Source: Oscillospiraceae bacterium (GTDB lineage: Bacteria; Bacillota; Clostridia; Oscillospirales; CAG-272). From it: a stretch of DNA of 11,286 bases. The notes beneath the pieces are model-generated. The model made no database searches. It saw only the letters and a program-made list of their open reading frames with translations, and was not told the DNA's origin. Made by a program: the position numbers and the translations under genes. Location of the stretch: positions 1 to 11,286 of the forward strand of contig WREN01000044.1 in the NCBI GenBank assembly GCA_009779295.1. Direction: 5' to 3'. Below, in pieces: positions 6,726-11,286 of the stretch (its first letter is position 1; each line of letters begins with the position of its first letter).

Positions 6726-8207
6726 TTACGGCAATTCCCTGAAAGCTTCGAGGGTAGCTTCCATTTGCGTAAATGCTTTTTCTTCGACCGCCGTGTATTT
6801 TGACACGAAGTTATTGGTACCGCCGGTCGATATTGCATAAAATATCCCTTTCATGTCGCCCCAGTTATACATGGTACCCAAATCGTAGCGCAGTCCGCTG
6901 AAAATCAAATCAAACATGAGAGGGCTTTGTTCGTCGTACATGTATTTGGTTTTTGACGAATCCTCGTAGTATTTCGGCATAACGTCATATTTCGACGAAG
7001 CGCAAATCGCTTCAAGCATAAACGAAGCGAAATCAACGTCCTTGGCAGAAGAGGGAATCGTCAGCATCAAAACGCCTACAGGATCGGGCGTCGCGATATA
7101 TTGCGCTTGTTTTTCATCGTATTTCGGAAATGGAAGAACTCCGTAATCCACTTCGGAATTGGCGGATATATCTTTCAATCCGTGCGGGAAACCTACTAAG
7201 AACAATAAATTTCCGTCATAAAACATATAAGTCGATGTATACCAATAATCGTAAGTAACTTTCCCCGAAAACTGTTCGCAATAATACGAAATCGATTTAT
7301 CGTTTAATAAACTTAAAACTTTATCAACCGAAGAGATAGTATGGTCGTTATTAATTGTAAGGAGAGGAACGTCTTTATTGTCTTTTGTTACAATAAAATT
7401 ATCCAAACCGTTGACGAAAGTAAAAAACGCGTTGCCCGAATCCAAACCTATACCCCAGCGGTCTTTATCGGTCATAACTCCGTCGCCGTCAATATCGTCG
7501 GATACCGCCGTCGCCAGCCCGAGCATTTTTTCAACCGTCCAGGTGTTGTCGTAAACAAAATCATAGAATGTGCCGAGTTCGAAATCTTTCGCCATATCTT
7601 TATTGTACATCATAATATACGTGCGTTGTTTCTCTATCATATTGAAGTCACCCGTGGTGTAATAAAGCCGTCCTTCGACCGAAACCGCTTTATTTACGTC
7701 CTGTCGCCACCACGGCTTTGAAAAGTCAAGGTATTTGAGCGAATACAAATCGTAAAAGTTACCGTTTGCGGCAAGCGGTCCGGCGTCTATCATTTTTATA
7801 AACGCAAGGCTGTATAAATCATCGCCCGCCAATACGGATTTCGTTAAATTTATGGCTGTATCTTCAAATACCGCCTGTTCGATGACGCAGTTATATCTTT
7901 CTTCAAGCCTGCTGTTGCGTTCGTATACAGCGTCGTTGACGATCTCGCCGTTCATCGATTCCACGCTGATTTCGAAATTCGAAAACTGCGGATACGCAGG
8001 AACTTCTCGTCCAAGCACTCTGTATACCGCTCCGTTAAAATTCATAGCGGGCAGATCCGGCTCGATTCTTCCCGTCGTAGTTTCAGATGGGTCATTTTCG
8101 GTATTATTTGCGGTAGTTTCTTTATTAGCGGAGTTTCCGTTGCTTGCGCAAGCTGAAAATATCAATACACAAAGTAAAATAATGCTTAAAATTTTTAATA
8201 ATTTCAT
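6726..8207 (-). CDS. Extracellular solute-binding lipoprotein, subfamily 2 (third of three tandem copies)
   Basis: A 493-residue binding protein. The signal peptide M-K-L-L-K-I-L-S... ends in lipobox F-S-A-C (C20), so it is predicted to be lipid-anchored at the outer face of the membrane. A low-complexity Asn/Thr/Ser/Glu linker runs to T-T-T-G-R-I-E-P-D-L-P-A-M-N-F-N-G (43-59). The body has N-G-E-I-V-N-D-A-V-Y-E-R-N (86-98), K-P-W-W (164-167), and the EF-hand-like loop D238 to D249 (DIDGDGVMTDKD) followed by W-G. It lacks the CxxC of subfamily 1. Residues 413-444 differ at only one position from the copy at 9728-11209. AAGGAGT (8214-8220) precedes the ATG, and the gap to the upstream stop is 21 bases, so it is cotranscribed. 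Its ligand is probably a carbohydrate (family inference). Confidence 0.88.
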   Translation of the reverse strand: MKLLKILSIILLCVLIFSACASNGNSANKETTANNTENDPSETTTGRIEPDLPAMNFNGAVYRVLGREVPAYPQFSNFEISVESMNGEIVNDAVYERNSRLEERYNCVIEQAVFEDTAINLTKSVLAGDDLYSLAFIKMIDAGPLAANGNFYDLYSLKYLDFSKPWWRQDVNKAVSVEGRLYYTTGDFNMIEKQRTYIMMYNKDMAKDFELGTFYDFVYDNTWTVEKMLGLATAVSDDIDGDGVMTDKDRWGIGLDSGNAFFTFVNGLDNFIVTKDNKDVPLLTINNDHTISSVDKVLSLLNDKSISYYCEQFSGKVTYDYWYTSTYMFYDGNLLFLVGFPHGLKDISANSEVDYGVLPFPKYDEKQAQYIATPDPVGVLMLTIPSSAKDVDFASFMLEAICASSKYDVMPKYYEDSSKTKYMYDEQSPLMFDLIFSGLRYDLGTMYNWGDMKGIFYAISTGGTNNFVSKYTAVEEKAFTQMEATLEAFRELP

Positions 8208-8228
8208 AAAATCACTCCTTAGATTTTA

Positions 8229-9710
8229 TTACGGTAATGTTCTGAAGTCTTCCAAGGTCTTTTCCATTTCCGCCAAAGCTTTTTCGTGCAGAGCCACGTA
8301 TTTTGAAACGAAAGTATTCGTTCCTTCGGTTGGTATCGTATTTGCAAGTATATTTAAAACATTGCCCCAATTATACAAATATCCCAAATCATAATGTAGT
8401 GTGCTGAATATCAAATCGAGCATTTTCGGGCTTTCTTCATCGTAAGTATATTTAGTTTTCGCGGAAACTTCGTAATATTTCGGCAGGACTTCATATCTCG
8501 AAGCGGCGCACAGCGCTTCAAGCATAAAAGCGGCGAAATCTGTATCCTGTACGGTTATCGGTATTGTCAGCATAGCGCCCATTCCGTCGGCGATGGAAAC
8601 ATGATTTTCTTGTTTTTCATCGAGTTTCGGATGCGGCAGAACACCGTATTCAAATTCGGCGCTGGCTGACGCTTCTCTGAGGGTATGAGTGTTGCAAGCG
8701 ACAAACATTAGTCTCGCATCCATAAACATATTAGTAGCCGCATACCAAACGTCGTAACTAACTTTTCCCATAAAATCGTTGCAGTAAAACGCAATACTTT
8801 TATTGTTTGTAAGCGGCAAAATTTTATCGACTGATAAAACTGTGCGTTCATTATTTATGGACATTACGGGAACATCGTCTTTATCTTTTGTTATGATGAA
8901 GTTACCCGCTCCGACCCAACAAGTATAAAACGCCCCGTAACCGCCCATACCTAAGCCCCAGCGGTCGGCGTCGGTCATTGCGCCGTCGCCGTCGATGTCG
9001 TCGGAAACGGCTGTGCAGAACTGCGTCATTTTATCGACCGTCCATGTACCGTCGTAAACTAAATCATACAGATTGCCGAAATTAAAAGTTTCCGCCAGAT
9101 TTTTATTATACAACATAATGATCGTGCGGTGCTTATCCATCATATTATAATCGCCGGTCGCGAAATACAGCCGCTTTTCGATCGAAATTTCTTTATTGAT
9201 CTCAATATTCCACCAAGGTTTGTTGAAATCAAGGTATTTGAGCGAGTTTAAATCGTAGAAATTTCCCGTTTGCGCAAGAGGACCGACGTTTTGTATGTAA
9301 ATAAACGCAAGATCATAAACGTCTTCGCCCGAACTGACGGATTTTTTCAAAATGTCTTCCGGATTTTCAAACACATCGTTCGTAATGACGACGTTATACT
9401 TTTCCTCAATAACGCTGTTTCGTTCGTATACGGCGTCGTTAATAATTTCGCCGTTCATTGATTCCGCGTAAATTTCGAAATTCGTAAACTGCGAATATGT
9501 TTTGTTTACGCGTCCGAGCACTCTGTATTCTTTACCGTTAAAATTCATCGCGGGCAAATCCGGATTGATCCTGCCCGTAGTAGTTTCAGCGGGACCGGTT
9601 CCGGTATTTTGCGACGCAGTATCTTTTATAACGTCTTCATCTGTGGTTCCGCAGGAAATAAAAATGAATAAACATAAAATCGTTAATAAACTCCATTTTA
9701 ATAATTTCAT
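8229..9710 (-). CDS. Extracellular solute-binding lipoprotein, subfamily 2 (second of three tandem copies)
   Basis: Exactly 493 residues, like both neighbours. The signal peptide M-K-L-L-K-W-S... ends F-I-S-C (C20), a slightly atypical lipobox. The linker leads to T-T-T-G-R-I-N-P-D-L-P-A-M-N-F-N-G. Family marks are N-G-E-I-I-N-D-A-V-Y-E-R-N (86-98), K-P-W-W (164-167) and the EF-hand-like loop D238 to D249 (DIDGDGAMTDAD) followed by W-G. It is the most divergent of the three in the C-terminal third: 8 differences in the 32-residue window 413-444, where the two flanking copies differ by one. That is consistent with a shifted binding specificity, since this lobe helps form the ligand cleft in the fold. 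AAGGGAGT (9717-9724) precedes the ATG, and the gap from the upstream stop is 17 bases. The specific ligand is unknown. Confidence 0.88.
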   Translation of the reverse strand: MKLLKWSLLTILCLFIFISCGTTDEDVIKDTASQNTGTGPAETTTGRINPDLPAMNFNGKEYRVLGRVNKTYSQFTNFEIYAESMNGEIINDAVYERNSVIEEKYNVVITNDVFENPEDILKKSVSSGEDVYDLAFIYIQNVGPLAQTGNFYDLNSLKYLDFNKPWWNIEINKEISIEKRLYFATGDYNMMDKHRTIIMLYNKNLAETFNFGNLYDLVYDGTWTVDKMTQFCTAVSDDIDGDGAMTDADRWGLGMGGYGAFYTCWVGAGNFIITKDKDDVPVMSINNERTVLSVDKILPLTNNKSIAFYCNDFMGKVSYDVWYAATNMFMDARLMFVACNTHTLREASASAEFEYGVLPHPKLDEKQENHVSIADGMGAMLTIPITVQDTDFAAFMLEALCAASRYEVLPKYYEVSAKTKYTYDEESPKMLDLIFSTLHYDLGYLYNWGNVLNILANTIPTEGTNTFVSKYVALHEKALAEMEKTLEDFRTLP

Positions 9711-9727
9711 AGTATCACTCCCTTAGG

Positions 9728-11209
9728 TTACGGTAATTCTCTGAACGCTTCCAATGACGACTCCAACTGCGTGAATGCTTTTTCTTCAAGCGCGGCGTAT
9801 TTTGAAACGAAAGTATTCGTGCCGTCCGTTGGAATCGTGCTTACGAACAATACCCTGAGTCCGCCCCAGTCAAATATAACGCCTAAATCGTAGCGCAGCC
9901 CGCTGAAAATCAAGTCGAACATAATAGGGCTTTGCTCGTCGTACATATATTTGGTTTTTGACGAATCTTCGTAATATCTCGGCAGAACCTCATATCTTGA
10001 CGCCGCGCAGATAGCCTCAAGCATGAACGAAGCGAAATCGGTATCGTTGACTGACGAGGGGATAACCAGCATTGAACCCCAGTTGTAAGCGTTCGCGTAA
10101 TATTTTTCCTGCTTTTCATCTAACTTCGGATACGGCATAATTCCGTAATTAAAATCAGCTTCAGCTGAATATGTTTTCAATCCCTGCGTAAAAGATGCGA
10201 TAAATAATAACCTTTCCGCGTTAAACATGGTACTCGCCGTATACCAATGGTCGTAACTTACTTTGCCTTGAAATTCTTCACAGTAATAAGACGTATTTTT
10301 ATTATTAGTCAATTTCAAAACTTTGTCGATAGACGTAATGGTATGGTCGTTGCTTATTGTGATAGTCGGAATATCTCCGGCGGCTTTGGTAACGATCATA
10401 TTGTCCGCCGCTGTTATAAATGTAAAGAATGCGTAGCGCGAATCCATACCCAACCCCCAGCGGTCTGCATCGGTCATTACTCCGTCGCCGTCGATATCGT
10501 CGGATACAACTAAACAATATTCAGCCATTTTATCGAGTGTCCAAGTGTTGTCATAAACGTACTGGTAAAATGTGCCGAGTCCGAATGATTCAGCCAAATC
10601 TTTATTATAAACTAATATATACGTGCGGTTTTTATCCATCATATTGAAATCGCCGGTCGTAAAATAGAGCCGTCCTTCAATTGAGAGCGTTTTAGATACT
10701 TCCTGACTCCACCAGGGCTTGGAAAAATCAAGGTGTTTTAATGAATTAAGGTCGTAGAAATATCCTTTTTGCGATGACGGACCCAAACTTCCGTTCGTTA
10801 CGTCGATAAACGCGAGACTGTATAAATCTTCGCCCGCCGCTATTGATTTCGCCAACAAATCATGCGGGTTTTCGCGCAGATCTCCTTCGATGACGCAATT
10901 GTACTTCTCTTCAAGCCTGCTGTTGCGCTCGAAAATAGCGTCGTTTACGATTTCGCCCGTTATAGATTCGGCGTATATTTCGAAATTAACGAATTGCTTG
11001 TATGTTTGGTGGTCGCGTCCGAGAATCCTGTAAACCTGCCCGTTGAAGTTCATGGCAGGGAGATCAGGTTCGATTCGTCCCGTTGTAGTTTCCATCGGTT
11101 CCGTTTCAATGTTATTATTTTTGATTTCATTACTTTTTTCATTGTTTCCGCATGAAATAAATATTGATAAACAAAGAAGAATTAATATTAATACTTTTAA
11201 TAATTTCAT
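9728..11209 (-). CDS. Extracellular solute-binding lipoprotein, subfamily 2 (first of three tandem copies)
   Basis: The frame is open to a TTG at 11224, but the ATG at 11209 is chosen: it gives M-K-L-L-K at the N-terminus and 493 residues, identical to both paralogues, and a GGGGG (11218-11222) lies 8 bases upstream as a Shine-Dalgarno-like site. The lipobox is F-I-S-C (C20), with an Asn/Glu/Lys-rich linker, then T-T-T-G-R-I-E-P-D-L-P-A-M-N-F-N-G. It carries T-G-E-I-V-N-D-A-I-F-E-R-N, K-P-W-W (164-167) and the EF-hand-like loop D238 to D249 (DIDGDGVMTDAD) followed by W-G. It is predicted to capture an extracellular solute, probably a sugar, at the cell surface. No promoter is visible in the 29 bases to the preceding stop codon, so it belongs to a transcript that starts beyond the right edge. 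Confidence 0.88.
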   Translation of the reverse strand: MKLLKVLILILLCLSIFISCGNNEKSNEIKNNNIETEPMETTTGRIEPDLPAMNFNGQVYRILGRDHQTYKQFVNFEIYAESITGEIVNDAIFERNSRLEEKYNCVIEGDLRENPHDLLAKSIAAGEDLYSLAFIDVTNGSLGPSSQKGYFYDLNSLKHLDFSKPWWSQEVSKTLSIEGRLYFTTGDFNMMDKNRTYILVYNKDLAESFGLGTFYQYVYDNTWTLDKMAEYCLVVSDDIDGDGVMTDADRWGLGMDSRYAFFTFITAADNMIVTKAAGDIPTITISNDHTITSIDKVLKLTNNKNTSYYCEEFQGKVSYDHWYTASTMFNAERLLFIASFTQGLKTYSAEADFNYGIMPYPKLDEKQEKYYANAYNWGSMLVIPSSVNDTDFASFMLEAICAASRYEVLPRYYEDSSKTKYMYDEQSPIMFDLIFSGLRYDLGVIFDWGGLRVLFVSTIPTDGTNTFVSKYAALEEKAFTQLESSLEAFRELP

Positions 11210-11238
11210 AAAATTAACCCCCAAAATCTCTAAATTTT

Positions 11239-11286
11239 TTACTCGCCTATGATCTGCACTTCGCAGACGCGTTTGCGTTCGCGCAC
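11239..11286 (-). CDS. C-terminal end of an upstream gene (cut by window edge), unidentified
   Basis: A minus-strand frame enters from the right edge and stops at TAA (11239-11241), giving 15 residues ending R-K-R-V-C-E-V-Q-I-I-G-E. It is too short for firm identification. The pattern V-x-E-V-Q-I-x-G resembles the last beta strand of F5/8 type C (discoidin-like) carbohydrate-binding domains, which would suit a polysaccharide-binding or glycoside hydrolase protein, but this is a weak guess. In favour of real coding are the correct strand, a 29-base gap to the next gene, and no promoter in between. A chance open frame of this length is possible. Confidence 0.45.
   Translation of the reverse strand: MRERKRVCEVQIIGE

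Noticed and set aside
7852..8394. Plus-strand open frame of 180 codons spanning a gene junction
   Set aside because: It is antisense to two receptor genes, and similar shadow frames recur at the same place in the paralogues. There is no independent coding evidence.
11210..11224. TTG start at 11224 extending the first 493-aa receptor by five residues
   Set aside because: The paralogues start at M-K-L-L-K, and the GGGGG site is correctly spaced for the ATG at 11209. It would lie inside the coding sequence if TTG were used.
1..11286. CRISPR arrays, tRNA/rRNA genes, insertion sequences, riboswitches, phage or defence genes
   Set aside because: None was seen. The only long repeats are the paralogous receptor genes, and the intergenic gaps are too short to hold structured leaders.

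Overview
This window looks like chromosomal DNA of a Bacillota (Clostridia-like) bacterium. It has near-consensus housekeeping promoters (TTGACA-17-TATAAT), strong AAGGAG ribosome-binding sites, short intergenic gaps, clostridial-type lipoprotein signal peptides and a low-to-moderate GC content. Except for a fragment at the left edge, every gene lies on the minus strand, so transcription runs from high to low coordinates. Taxonomy is inferred; no rRNA or tRNA is present.

Right and centre (11286 to 2680), in transcription order: the last codons of an unidentified gene; three tandem paralogous extracellular solute-binding lipoproteins of exactly 493 aa each (11209-9728, 9710-8229, 8207-6726); a secreted, membrane-tethered CBM9/DOMON-like protein (6643-5645) with its own promoter at 6683-6711; two more solute-binding lipoproteins of a second subfamily (5628-4165 and 4125-2680); then a strong intrinsic terminator (2652-2673). 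All five binding proteins share a PDLPxxNFNG motif, a G-E-x-[IV]-N-D-A-[VI] motif, a PWW motif and a perfect EF-hand-like loop DxDGDGxMTxxD followed by WG. No ABC permease or ATPase gene is present in the window. The array probably expands the range of sugars or oligosaccharides captured at the cell surface, feeding a transporter encoded elsewhere.

Left (2631 to 145): a perfect consensus promoter (2603-2631) drives a compact three-gene operon. It encodes a PfoR-like EIIC_2 membrane protein without IIA or IIB partners, a D-amino-acid aminotransferase (dat) with all key residues, and a RimJ/RimL-type GNAT acetyltransferase that overlaps dat by an ATGA junction. This operon converges on the tail of a second GNAT gene coming from the left edge on the plus strand. 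One symmetric hairpin (150-179) serves both. No stretch longer than about 150 bases lacks a gene.

The most noteworthy items are the five-member binding-protein array without transport machinery, the EF-hand-like loop in all of its members, the anchored CBM9-like protein between the two subfamilies, and the linkage of a solitary IIC protein to D-amino-acid metabolism.
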